This document shows positions 50,186-57,919 of a stretch of DNA of 64,000 bases, in pieces. Origin of the DNA: JAVBMJ01 sp031551275 (lineage in GTDB: Bacteria; Bacteroidota; Bacteroidia; Bacteroidales; Rikenellaceae). The DNA is taken from positions 1 to 64,000 of the forward strand of contig JAVBNX010000016.1 in the NCBI GenBank assembly GCA_031551275.1, given 5' to 3'. Below the pieces are notes generated by a model. That model saw only the letters and a program-made list of their open reading frames with translations, was not told the DNA's origin and searched no databases. The position numbers and the translations under genes are program-made. Positions within the stretch are counted from its first letter, which is position 1. Each line of letters begins with the position of its first letter.

Positions 50186-52504
50186 ATGAAAAAACATATC
50201 CTGGGAGCTATCCTGCTCCTTATGCCTGCCGTATCATTCGCGGCAGGCGAAGCCGTCGAGAACGCCGAGGCCGCGCATCCGCCGCGCAAACCCGTCTCCG
50301 ACGCCAACATTACCGGCCACATCCAGAACGCCAGGACCGGGGAGCACCTCCCCTACGTGGTAATCGCCCTGAAAGGGACCACGATCGGCATCGCCGCCGA
50401 CGCCACGGGCCACTATTTTTTGAAGAACCTGCCCACCGGCCAGTTCACGGTCTCTGCCTCCTTGATGGGCTACTCGACCGTTGAACAAACCGTTCAACTG
50501 ACGCCGGGCAAAACCATAGAGGTCAACTTCTTGCTCGACGAGCAATCGATCAACATGGACGAGGTGGTGGTCACCTCCAACCGCAACGAGACCAACCGCC
50601 GCGTGGCCGCCTCGGTGGTCAACATCGCCAACCAGAAACTCTTCGAAAGCACCGCCTCGACCAACCTGGCCGCCTCGATGAGCTTCCAGCCCGGCCTGCG
50701 CGTGGAGAACGATTGCGGCAACTGCGCCGTTACCCAACTGCGGATCAACGGCCTCGAGGGCCAGTACTCGCAAATCCTCTTGGACAGCCGCCCCATCTTC
50801 AGCTCCCTGGCCCAGGTCTACGGGCTGGACCAGCTGCCCGTCTCGATGGTCGAGCGCGTCGAGGTAACCCGCGGCGGGGGCTCGGCCCTGTTCGGCTCGA
50901 ACGCCATCGGCGGGGTAGTCAACATCATTACCCGCGAACCCCTGCGCAACACCCTCACGCTGGCCAACACCACCGGCATCTTCGAGGACGGGACCCCCGA
51001 CGTGAACACCTCCTTCAACGGGGCCTTCGTCTCGGACGACCACAAGGCCGGGGTCCACATCTTCGGCATGATCCGAGACCGCAAGCACTACGACCGCAAC
51101 GACGACGGCTTCTCCGACCTGCCCCAGCTCAACTCTGAGACGGCAGGCTTCCGGGGCTACTACCGCACCTCGGACTACACGCGCCTGACCATGGAGTACC
51201 ACCACATGCACGAGGAGCGCCGCGGCGGCAACAAGTTCGCCCTGCCGCCCCACCAGACCGATATTACCGAGAGCCTCGAACACCGCATCGACGGCGGCGG
51301 ATTGAAATTCGACGCCTTCTCCCCCAGCTACAAAGACCGCGTCTCGCTCTACGCCTCCGCGCAGTACATCCACCGAAACAGCTACTTCGGTACCGATGAG
51401 GACCCCGACGGCTACGGCCTGACCAAGGATTTGACCTACGTGGTCGGCGGCCAGTACACGCGCCAGTTCGACAAACTGATCTTCCTGCCCGCCGAGCTGA
51501 CCGCCGGGGTGGAGTACAACTACGACGATTTGAACGACAAGTACCTGGGCCGCGACAGCACCCTGCTCCAGACGGTCAACACCATCGGCGGCTACCTCCA
51601 GTCCGAGTGGAAGAACGACCATTGGGGCGTGCTGTTAGGCGCGAGGCTCGATAAGCACAACATGATGTCCAACGCGGTGCTCTGCCCCCGCGCCACGGTC
51701 CGGTGGAGCCCCGGCCGCAACTTAGGGCTGCGGGCGAGTTATTCGAGCGGCTACCGCGCCCCGCAGACCTACAACGAGGATTTGCACGTGGCCGCCGTCT
51801 CCGGGGAGCTAAGCTACATCGTCCAGGACCCCGACCTCAAGCCCGAGTACTCCCACAGCGTGAGCGCGTCGGGGGACTGGTACCTCTCGCGCGGCGCTTT
51901 CCAGGCCAACCTGCTGGCCGAGGGCTTCTACACCTCGCTGCACGACGTGTTCACATTGGTCAAGATCGGCGATGACGTCGCCGGCAACACGATCAACATG
52001 CGCACCAACGCCTCGGGGGCGTACGTCACGGGAGCCAACCTGGAGGCCCGCATGGGCATGCCCGGCAAATTCGACCTGCAAATGGGCTTCACCTTCCAGA
52101 AGAGCCGCTACCTCGACCCCTTCGAGTGGTCCAGTGAGCTGGAACCACAGAAAAAGATGTTCCGCTCCCCCGACACCTACGGCTACATCAACCTGACGGG
52201 CTACGTCGGCCACGATCTTACCCTTTCGGCCTTCGGGAACTACACGGGAAAAATGCTCGTGCAGCATGTGACCCCCGGCGGGGATAAGCAGCGCATGACC
52301 CCGGAGTTCTTCGACGCGGGATTTAAGGCGGCTTGGAATTTTCATCTCTCGCCGGGGGTCAACCTGGAATTGAGCGGCGGGGTTAAGAATGTCTTCGATA
52401 GCTTCCAGCGAGATCTGGACTACGGGAAGGATAAAGATGCCAACTACATCTATGGTCCTTCCAATCCCCGGATGTTCTTCTTCGGGGTGAAGTTTAGTTT
52501 GTAA
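50186..52504 (+). CDS. TonB-dependent receptor with N-terminal carboxypeptidase-regulatory-like domain
   Basis: 772 residues. Signal peptide to about residue 20. A CarboxypepD_reg-like domain spans 40-125 (I-T-G-H-I-Q-N-A-R-T-G-E-H-L-P-Y-V-V-I, F-T-V-S-A-S-L-M-G-Y), the TonB-box region M-D-E-V-V-V-T-S-N-R is near 128-137 and the plug spans 140-250 with C-G-N-C near 178 and G-G-G-S-A-L-F-G-S-N-A-I-G-G-V near 233. The barrel ends G-V-K-F-S-L. The His-rich membrane protein encoded upstream suggests a metal or haem-type substrate, but this is inference; the C-x-x-C in the plug is worth noting. Confidence 0.88.
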   Translation: MKKHILGAILLLMPAVSFAAGEAVENAEAAHPPRKPVSDANITGHIQNARTGEHLPYVVIALKGTTIGIAADATGHYFLKNLPTGQFTVSASLMGYSTVEQTVQLTPGKTIEVNFLLDEQSINMDEVVVTSNRNETNRRVAASVVNIANQKLFESTASTNLAASMSFQPGLRVENDCGNCAVTQLRINGLEGQYSQILLDSRPIFSSLAQVYGLDQLPVSMVERVEVTRGGGSALFGSNAIGGVVNIITREPLRNTLTLANTTGIFEDGTPDVNTSFNGAFVSDDHKAGVHIFGMIRDRKHYDRNDDGFSDLPQLNSETAGFRGYYRTSDYTRLTMEYHHMHEERRGGNKFALPPHQTDITESLEHRIDGGGLKFDAFSPSYKDRVSLYASAQYIHRNSYFGTDEDPDGYGLTKDLTYVVGGQYTRQFDKLIFLPAELTAGVEYNYDDLNDKYLGRDSTLLQTVNTIGGYLQSEWKNDHWGVLLGARLDKHNMMSNAVLCPRATVRWSPGRNLGLRASYSSGYRAPQTYNEDLHVAAVSGELSYIVQDPDLKPEYSHSVSASGDWYLSRGAFQANLLAEGFYTSLHDVFTLVKIGDDVAGNTINMRTNASGAYVTGANLEARMGMPGKFDLQMGFTFQKSRYLDPFEWSSELEPQKKMFRSPDTYGYINLTGYVGHDLTLSAFGNYTGKMLVQHVTPGGDKQRMTPEFFDAGFKAAWNFHLSPGVNLELSGGVKNVFDSFQRDLDYGKDKDANYIYGPSNPRMFFFGVKFSL

Positions 52505-52695
52505 GCGATAATCAATGGTCGCCCCTCGCTGCTCGCGAGGACGCGGCGTGCCATTTGGGCCTTACGGCCCGCGCTTTACCGTACCCCGATCCGGCCAACC
52601 CACCCCGCCGTGGCTCTACCTTTAAAAGTATTTCAGGAATTAGCCCGAAGCCTGCACGGGGGATTCGTTTCACTCTCCCCCTTGCAGTCCGGTTC

Positions 52696-52850
52696 GATCA
52701 CCCCTCCTTCCATCTTCCTCCCCTAACCGACGCCAAGCCGAGTGCCATCGAGCTTGCTCGGAATGGCCGAGGCGCGAAGGAGGAAGGCGAAGCCAACCGT
52801 AGGGGAGGAAGGGATATAAGGTGCTGCCGCGACCGCGCTGGTAACACCTA
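52696..52850 (+). repeat. Repeat A, copy 2, split by an insertion
   Basis: The left half (CGATCACCCCTCC...CCTCCCCTAACCG, to 52729) and right half (TAGGGGAGG...GGTGCTGCCGC, from 52800) are those of copies 1 and 3. A 65-bp segment plus a second AACCG sits at the palindrome loop between them. Confidence 0.85.
52725..52799 (+). mobile_element. Repeat B, copy 3, inserted in repeat A with 5-bp duplication
   Basis: AACCG (52725-52729) and AACCG (52795-52799) flank 65 bases that contain G-C-C-G-A-G, A-T-C-G, A-G-C-T-T-G-C-T, G-C-C-G-A-G-G-C-G-C and G-G-C-G-A-A-G in the order seen in repeat B copies 1 and 2, though diverged. The uninterrupted A copies have a single AACCG here, so this looks like an insertion with target duplication. 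Confidence 0.65.
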
Positions 52851-52892
52851 ACAGTCGGGAAGCAATAAGGGGATGTTGGTTTTCCGATCAAC

Positions 52893-54152
52893 TTACACTT
52901 TCACTACCGGAATATCATCCCAATTGGTGGTGTACTGGGGCGTGGTATGCTCCCTGCGCGCGTTGATGTTCTTAAACCCCTGCGAGGCGAGCCTGACCAG
53001 CCGTTTCTGCCCGGCGGCGTTGATCGAATCGACCGCTTTCATCAGCTTTTCGTGCTTTTCGCGCTCCTCGGTCCCGAACAGCTCGGGCTGGAGCTGCGAG
53101 GCCGGGAAGATATCGCCCAGGATCACCCCCGCGCGCTTGTACCCGTATCCCTCGCGGTAGATCCGACGCAGGACCTCGACCGCCGTGCGTGCGATTACCA
53201 GCGTACTGTCCGAGGCCACAGGCAGATCGATCGCCGCCCCCGAGCTGTATTGCGGACGGTCCTCGCGGTGGCGGTCGGTGGCGATGAAGACCGTTACCCG
53301 CCTGGCCGCCGTGCCCTGCTTGCGCAGCTTCTCGCACCCGGTCGTGGCGAACATGACCACCGCGCGCCGCAACTCCTCGAAGTCGGTTACCGCCCCCGCG
53401 AAGCTGCGCGTGTTGGCCACCATCTTCTGGGGCTCGCGGTTGTCCTCCATCCCGATGCAGGCCTCCCCTTTGAGTTCCAGCCAGGTACGCACCCCGCCCA
53501 GCCCCATCCGGGCCTTGACCCACTCGCGGGGCCGGTCGACGAAATCGGCCGCCGTCACCACCCCGAACCCGGAGAGCATCTTCTCGTAGCGCCGCCCGAT
53601 GCCCCAAACCTCGCGGATGGGTGTCTTGGCCAAAACCTTGGCGATATCCTGCTCCCGGCACATCAGGCACGCCCCCTGCAACTTAGGGTAGCTCTTGGCC
53701 AGGTGCGCGGCCAGCTTGGCCAGCGTCTTGGTCGGCGCCACGCCCACGCTGACCGGGATCCCGATGTTGCGCCGCACCGTTTTGACCACCCCGCGCCCGT
53801 AAACCTCCAATTCACTGATATCCACCCCGGAAACATCCAGGAACGCCTCGTCGATCGAGTAGACCTCGATGGCGGGCGCCAACTCCGAGAGGGTGGTCAT
53901 TACCCGCCGCGACATATCCGAATAGAGCCTGTAATTGGACGAGAGCGCCACGATCCCATAGCGCTTGACCAGATCCCGCGCCTGGAAGAAAGGCTGCCCC
54001 ATCTTCACACCCGCAGCCTTGGCCTCGTTGGAGCGCGCCACGACGCACCCGTCGTTGTTGGAAAGCACCACCACCCCGCGCCCCTCGAGGCGGGAGTCGA
54101 AAGCACGCTCGCAACTCACAAAAAAGTTATTGCAATCGACCAGCGCAAACAT
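52893..54152 (-). CDS. umuC: Y-family DNA polymerase (UmuC)
   Basis: 419 residues from ATG 54152 (M-F-A-L-V-D-C-N-N-F-F-V-S-C-E); a longer frame to 54248 covers the inverted repeat and is not family sequence. Catalytic acidic residues: the Asp in L-V-D-C-N-N and Y-S-I-D-E-A-F-L-D-V near 99-108. V-S-V-G-V-A-P-T-K-T-L-A-K-L-A near 132, a helix-hairpin-helix region (E-V-W-G-I-G-R-R near 180) and the C-terminal DUF4113-like part (R-R-E-H-T-T-P-Q-Y-T-T-N-W-D-D-I-P) follow. It performs translesion synthesis. No umuD gene lies next to it. A 13-bp inverted repeat overlies its promoter region. Confidence 0.95.
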   Translation of the reverse strand: MFALVDCNNFFVSCERAFDSRLEGRGVVVLSNNDGCVVARSNEAKAAGVKMGQPFFQARDLVKRYGIVALSSNYRLYSDMSRRVMTTLSELAPAIEVYSIDEAFLDVSGVDISELEVYGRGVVKTVRRNIGIPVSVGVAPTKTLAKLAAHLAKSYPKLQGACLMCREQDIAKVLAKTPIREVWGIGRRYEKMLSGFGVVTAADFVDRPREWVKARMGLGGVRTWLELKGEACIGMEDNREPQKMVANTRSFAGAVTDFEELRRAVVMFATTGCEKLRKQGTAARRVTVFIATDRHREDRPQYSSGAAIDLPVASDSTLVIARTAVEVLRRIYREGYGYKRAGVILGDIFPASQLQPELFGTEEREKHEKLMKAVDSINAAGQKRLVRLASQGFKNINARREHTTPQYTTNWDDIPVVKV

Positions 54153-54164
54153 GGCGTGAATTTC

Positions 54165-54222
54165 GGATAAAAACTTGACTAAGCAATCACTCGTTACATC
54201 GTTCCTCTGCAAGTTTTTATCC
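54165..54222. repeat. 13-bp inverted repeat upstream of umuC
   Basis: GGATAAAAACTTG (54165-54177) and CAAGTTTTTATCC (54210-54222) are perfect complements separated by 32 bases and can be extended imperfectly by four more bases. The left arm lies 12 bases before the umuC ATG. Candidate operator, perhaps damage-responsive, or mRNA leader stem. Confidence 0.6.
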
Positions 54223-54263
54223 AAAACTCGCGTTAACGGCTTTTTCAAAGCCGTGAGGTTCCA

Positions 54264-54340
54264 CGATCACCCCTCCCCAACCCTCCCCTAACCGTAGGGG
54301 AGGGAGTTTTTCTATGGTGCTGCCGCCCTCCCTGTGAAGG
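54264..54340 (+). repeat. Repeat A, copy 3
   Basis: CGATCACCCCTCCCC, CCCTCCCCTA, ACCG, TAGGGGAGGG and GGTGCTGCCGC, intact, in the gap between umuC and comM/yifB. Confidence 0.85.
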
Positions 54341-54356
54341 TTCTTATAATTTCAAT

Positions 54357-55895
54357 TTAATTCCCCCAGTTCTCCCGATCCAGCGACCGGTAGCGTATCG
54401 CCTCGGCGATATGCCGCGTCTCGATCTGCTCGCACCCGTCCAGGTCGGCCGCCGTGCGCGCCACCTTGACGATCCGGTCGTAGGCCCGCGCCGAGAGCGA
54501 AAACCGCTCCATGGCGACCTCCAGCATCTGCCTGCTCTCGGCGGGCAGGCTGCAAAACGCGCGCACCTGTTTGGAGCTCATCATCGCGTTGGTGTGAACT
54601 TCCGGCGTGTCGGCAAATCGCCTCTGCTGCACCTCCCGAGCGGCTACGACCCGCCTGCGGATCTGCTCGCTCCCCTCCTCGGCCCCTTCCGATGCCATCT
54701 CCTGGAAAGCCACCGGAGCGACCTCCACGTGCATGTCGATCCGGTCCATCAACGGCCCCGAGATCCGGTTCATGTAGCGGAAGACCGCGCCCCGCGAACA
54801 GACGCACTCCTTGACCGGATGGTTGTAATAGCCGCACGGACAGGGATTCATCGAGGCCACGAGCATAAAATTGGCCGGATACTCGATGGTGTACTTCGCC
54901 CGCGAAACCGTGATCCGCTTATCCTCCAAAGGCTGCCGCATTACCTCGAGCACGCCGCGCGAGAACTCCGGCAACTCATCGGCGAAGAGTATCCCGTTGT
55001 GCGCCAGCGAGATCTCCCCCGGCTGCGGGTTCGACCCGCCGCCCACCAACGCGACCTGCGAAGTGAGGTGGTGCGGCGAACGGAAAGGCCTGCGCACCAG
55101 AAGCCCCTCCTGGGCCCCGATCTTCCCCGCCACGGAGTGGATCTTGGTCGTCTCCAAAGCCTCTTTCAGGCTCAACGGCGGCAGGATCGACGGTAGCCTG
55201 CGGGCCAACATCGTCTTGCCCGACCCCGGAGGCCCGATCATCAGAATATTGTGTCCCCCGGCCGCCGCCACCTCCAACGCGCGCTTAACGAAGGGCTGCC
55301 CTTTCACATCGGAAAAGTCCTCCTCATAGCAGTTCCCCCGCGCCGAAAAAAGCTCCTTCGTATCGACCCGCACCGGCTGAATTTCCTGCTGTCCCGAAAG
55401 AAATAAAATCGCATCTTTCAAGCAATTAACCCCGATCACCTCAAGTCCTTCCACAACTGCCGCCTCAGCCGCGTTCTGCATTGGCAGGATGATCCCCTTG
55501 AACCCGTTCTCCGCCGCATTGATCGCCACGGGCAAAGCCCCCTTGACCGAGGTAACCGTCCCGTCGAGGGACAACTCCCCGAGGATCACATAATCCCCCA
55601 GCCGCGCAGCATCCATCTGCCCCGAAGCCGCCAGAATGGCCGCCGCGATCGAAAGGTCGAACGCCGACCCCTCTTTCCTCAAATCCGCCGGCGCGAGGTT
55701 GACCACGACCTTCTTGCCGGTCATCCTGTACCCGCTGTTCTCAAAAGCCGCCCGAATCCGCTCCTGGCTCTCCTTGACCGCGTTGTCAGGCAGCCCGACA
55801 AGGTAAAACCCGATCCCGGCGGTAATGTTTACCTCCACCGAGACCGTAACGGCCCGGATCCCGGAAAGCGCACTGGCAAAGCTCTTTACGAACAT
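54357..55895 (-). CDS. comM: YifB/ComM-family AAA ATPase (Mg-chelatase-like)
   Basis: 512 residues, full length. N-terminal ChlI-like fold (V-N-I-T-A-G-I-G-F-Y-L-V-G-L-P-D-N-A-V-K-E-S near 22-43), Walker A G-P-P-G-S-G-K-T near 221, Walker B region G-I-L-F-A-D-E-L-P-E-F near 300, and a zinc-like C-P-C-G-Y-Y-N...C-V-C near 352-366, then the Mg-chelatase C-terminal helical domain. ComM is a hexameric branch-migration helicase helping to integrate transformed DNA; whether this organism is transformable is unknown. Confidence 0.92.
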   Translation of the reverse strand: MFVKSFASALSGIRAVTVSVEVNITAGIGFYLVGLPDNAVKESQERIRAAFENSGYRMTGKKVVVNLAPADLRKEGSAFDLSIAAAILAASGQMDAARLGDYVILGELSLDGTVTSVKGALPVAINAAENGFKGIILPMQNAAEAAVVEGLEVIGVNCLKDAILFLSGQQEIQPVRVDTKELFSARGNCYEEDFSDVKGQPFVKRALEVAAAGGHNILMIGPPGSGKTMLARRLPSILPPLSLKEALETTKIHSVAGKIGAQEGLLVRRPFRSPHHLTSQVALVGGGSNPQPGEISLAHNGILFADELPEFSRGVLEVMRQPLEDKRITVSRAKYTIEYPANFMLVASMNPCPCGYYNHPVKECVCSRGAVFRYMNRISGPLMDRIDMHVEVAPVAFQEMASEGAEEGSEQIRRRVVAAREVQQRRFADTPEVHTNAMMSSKQVRAFCSLPAESRQMLEVAMERFSLSARAYDRIVKVARTAADLDGCEQIETRHIAEAIRYRSLDRENWGN

Positions 55896-55904
55896 ACCTC
55901 AGGG

Positions 55905-56372
55905 TCAGAATACCATGCAAAGCCCCGCGCCCGCAGGCGAAATATCCAAACGCAGGCTTACCGGAGTCCCTTTACAAGACTCCTCGTAAAGGTTGATGCT
56001 CTTTTTTATCTTCTTCACGCCGCAGATGCTCAGGACGATACCTCCGGCCATTACCACGCCGCCGCCGGCCAGCAACATCGGCTCGAGATCTCCTCCTCCT
56101 ATCATGTACCCCAACGAATAGCCGACGCAAAAAGCCCCGATCGATCCGAGCGCCGTGCCCCAACCTTCCATGGACCTTCCCGAGCGGAACATCCTGGCCG
56201 CCGCTTCATTCTGCTGCTGCATATGGCCGGAAAAGGTCTGTTTATCCACCTGAACACCGTCGGCATAGAGTGTTTTGCCCCAGGTTCCGTTGCGGACCTC
56301 GAGTGTGGGGGATTGGGCACGAAGAACGCAATGCGATAAAAGCAGGATCGCTGCAAGGCATAAAACTCTCAT
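55905..56372 (-). CDS. Exported small protein with glycine-rich membrane hairpin
   Basis: 155 residues. The signal peptide ends near V-L-R-A-Q (residue 19). Two hydrophobic glycine-rich segments (about 70-90, G-T-A-L-G-S-I-G-A-F-C-V-G-Y-S-L-G-Y-M; about 97-115, M-L-L-A-G-G-G-V-V-M-A-G-G-I-V-L) form a hairpin. The rest is short soluble sequence. It lies 29 bases after dnaB on the same strand and 9 bases before comM. Family not recognised. Confidence 0.6.
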   Translation of the reverse strand: MRVLCLAAILLLSHCVLRAQSPTLEVRNGTWGKTLYADGVQVDKQTFSGHMQQQNEAAARMFRSGRSMEGWGTALGSIGAFCVGYSLGYMIGGGDLEPMLLAGGGVVMAGGIVLSICGVKKIKKSINLYEESCKGTPVSLRLDISPAGAGLCMVF

Positions 56373-56401
56373 AATTGTATGGGTTAGTGGTTTGCGGTTG
56401 A

Positions 56402-57907
56402 TCAGAAGGGCGCGGGCGTGCTGTCGTCGAAGCTCGAAGCCGCCTCACTGAACGAGTTGCTGTCGTATGTGGTGTAGCTGCCGCCCTCGCCCATGGGCAT
56501 ATCGTCGTCCAGGTCGAGGAAGCGCGCCTGCTCCTTGCGGAACTTGAGCCTGACGATATCCGTCGCCCCGTTCCTGTGCTTGGCCACAACCACCTCGGCC
56601 ACCCCCGCCGTGGGACGGTTCTGCTCGTCCACGTTCATCCCGAAATACTCCGGCCTGTGGATAAAGGCCACGATATCGGCATCCTGCTCGATCGCGCCCG
56701 ACTCCCGCAGGTCGGAAAGTTGCGGACGCTTGCTGCCCGTGCGCGACTCCACGGCGCGGTTCAACTGCGAAAGCGCGATCACGGGAACGTCCAGCTCCTT
56801 GGCGATCGCCTTCAACGACCTGGAAATATAGGCCACCTCCTGCTCGCGGTTGCCTTTGGTATCGGTGCTTCCGACCATCAACTGCAAATAGTCGATCACG
56901 ATCAGCTTGACGTCGTACTGCTTTTTCAAGCGCCGCGCCTTGGACCTGAACTCAAAGACCGACATCCCCGGCGTATCGTCGATGAACAACGGCGCCGCCG
57001 CCAAAGGCTTGATCGAGTTCTCCAAATGGCCCCACTCCTCGGGGGTCAGACGCCCCGATTTGAGGCTCTGCGAGTTAAGCTCCGACTCGGCCGTCATAAG
57101 CCTCATCATCAACTGGGTCGCGCTCATTTCCAGCGAAAAGAACGCCACCCCCATGTTGTACTCGACGGCCATGTTCCGCGCCATGGAGAGCACGAACGCC
57201 GTCTTACCCATCGCGGGCCGCCCCGCGATAATGATCAAATCGGAGGGCTGCCAACCCAAGGTCAGCCTGTCCAGCCCCGTAAATCCCGAGGGCACGCCGC
57301 TAAAGCCGCCCTCCTTGCGCGAAGCCTCCTCGATGGCCTCCATGGCCTTGCGGACCACGTCCCGGGAGTGCTGCACCTCGCGCTTGACGTGCCCCTCGGA
57401 GACCTTGAATATCTCCCCCTGGGCAAAGTCGATCAAATCGGTCACATCCACCGACTCGTCGTACGACTGCCGCTGGATCTCCGTGCTGGCCCTGATCAGC
57501 TCCCGCTGCACATACTTCTGCGCGATGATCCGCGCGTGGAACTCCACGTGCGCCGCCGACCCGACCTTCTGGGTAAGTTGCGCCAAAAAGGCCGCCCCGC
57601 CCACCTCGGCGAGCTTATGCTGTTGTTTGAGCTTCTCGGTAACGGTGTAAAGGTCGATGGGCTTCAACTCGAGGGCCAACTCCTGGATCGCCTTGTAAAT
57701 GGTCCTGTGCGCCTCGTTGTAGAACGCGTCCGGCTCCATGTAGTCCTGGACGATAATGATGCTGTCCTTCTCCAACAGCAGCGCCCCGAGCACCGCCTCC
57801 TCCAACTCCACCGCCTGGGGCGGAATGGCCGCACCCCCCTCTGTCAGAGCGTCGAAAGCCCGGCGGTTAGCTGCCGGGCGGTTGTTTTGATCGTAACTTT
57901 TTGCCAT
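56402..57907 (-). CDS. dnaB: Replicative DNA helicase
   Basis: 501 residues. The N-terminal DnaB domain starts P-P-Q-A-V-E-L-E-E-A-V-L-G-A-L-L near 31-46. The RecA-like motor carries G-R-P-A-M-G-K-T-A near 231-239, V-A-F-F-S-L-E-M-S near 255, V-I-D-Y-L-Q-L-M near 338 and D-L-R-E-S-G-A-I-E-Q-D-A-D near 394-406. No intein. The hexamer unwinds DNA at the fork. A -7 box TACATTTG stands 4 bases before the ATG, suggesting a leaderless mRNA. Confidence 0.97.
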   Translation of the reverse strand: MAKSYDQNNRPAANRRAFDALTEGGAAIPPQAVELEEAVLGALLLEKDSIIIVQDYMEPDAFYNEAHRTIYKAIQELALELKPIDLYTVTEKLKQQHKLAEVGGAAFLAQLTQKVGSAAHVEFHARIIAQKYVQRELIRASTEIQRQSYDESVDVTDLIDFAQGEIFKVSEGHVKREVQHSRDVVRKAMEAIEEASRKEGGFSGVPSGFTGLDRLTLGWQPSDLIIIAGRPAMGKTAFVLSMARNMAVEYNMGVAFFSLEMSATQLMMRLMTAESELNSQSLKSGRLTPEEWGHLENSIKPLAAAPLFIDDTPGMSVFEFRSKARRLKKQYDVKLIVIDYLQLMVGSTDTKGNREQEVAYISRSLKAIAKELDVPVIALSQLNRAVESRTGSKRPQLSDLRESGAIEQDADIVAFIHRPEYFGMNVDEQNRPTAGVAEVVVAKHRNGATDIVRLKFRKEQARFLDLDDDMPMGEGGSYTTYDSNSFSEAASSFDDSTPAPF

Positions 57908-57911
57908 AGGG

Positions 57912-57919
57912 CAAATGTA
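57912..57919 (-). promoter_or_regulatory. -7 box abutting dnaB
   Basis: TACATTTG on the minus strand, 4 bases before the start codon and squeezed exactly between the end of ygiQ (57920) and dnaB. Confidence 0.55.

Larger units (their letters stand above)
52505..52892. other. Intergenic region of 388 bases with nested repeats
   Basis: No convincing gene. It begins with a GC-rich stretch rich in palindromic fragments (52505-52690) and holds repeat A copy 2 interrupted by repeat B copy 3 (52696-52850). The two flanking genes converge, so it serves as a 3' spacer. No clear intrinsic terminator was seen. Confidence 0.6.
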
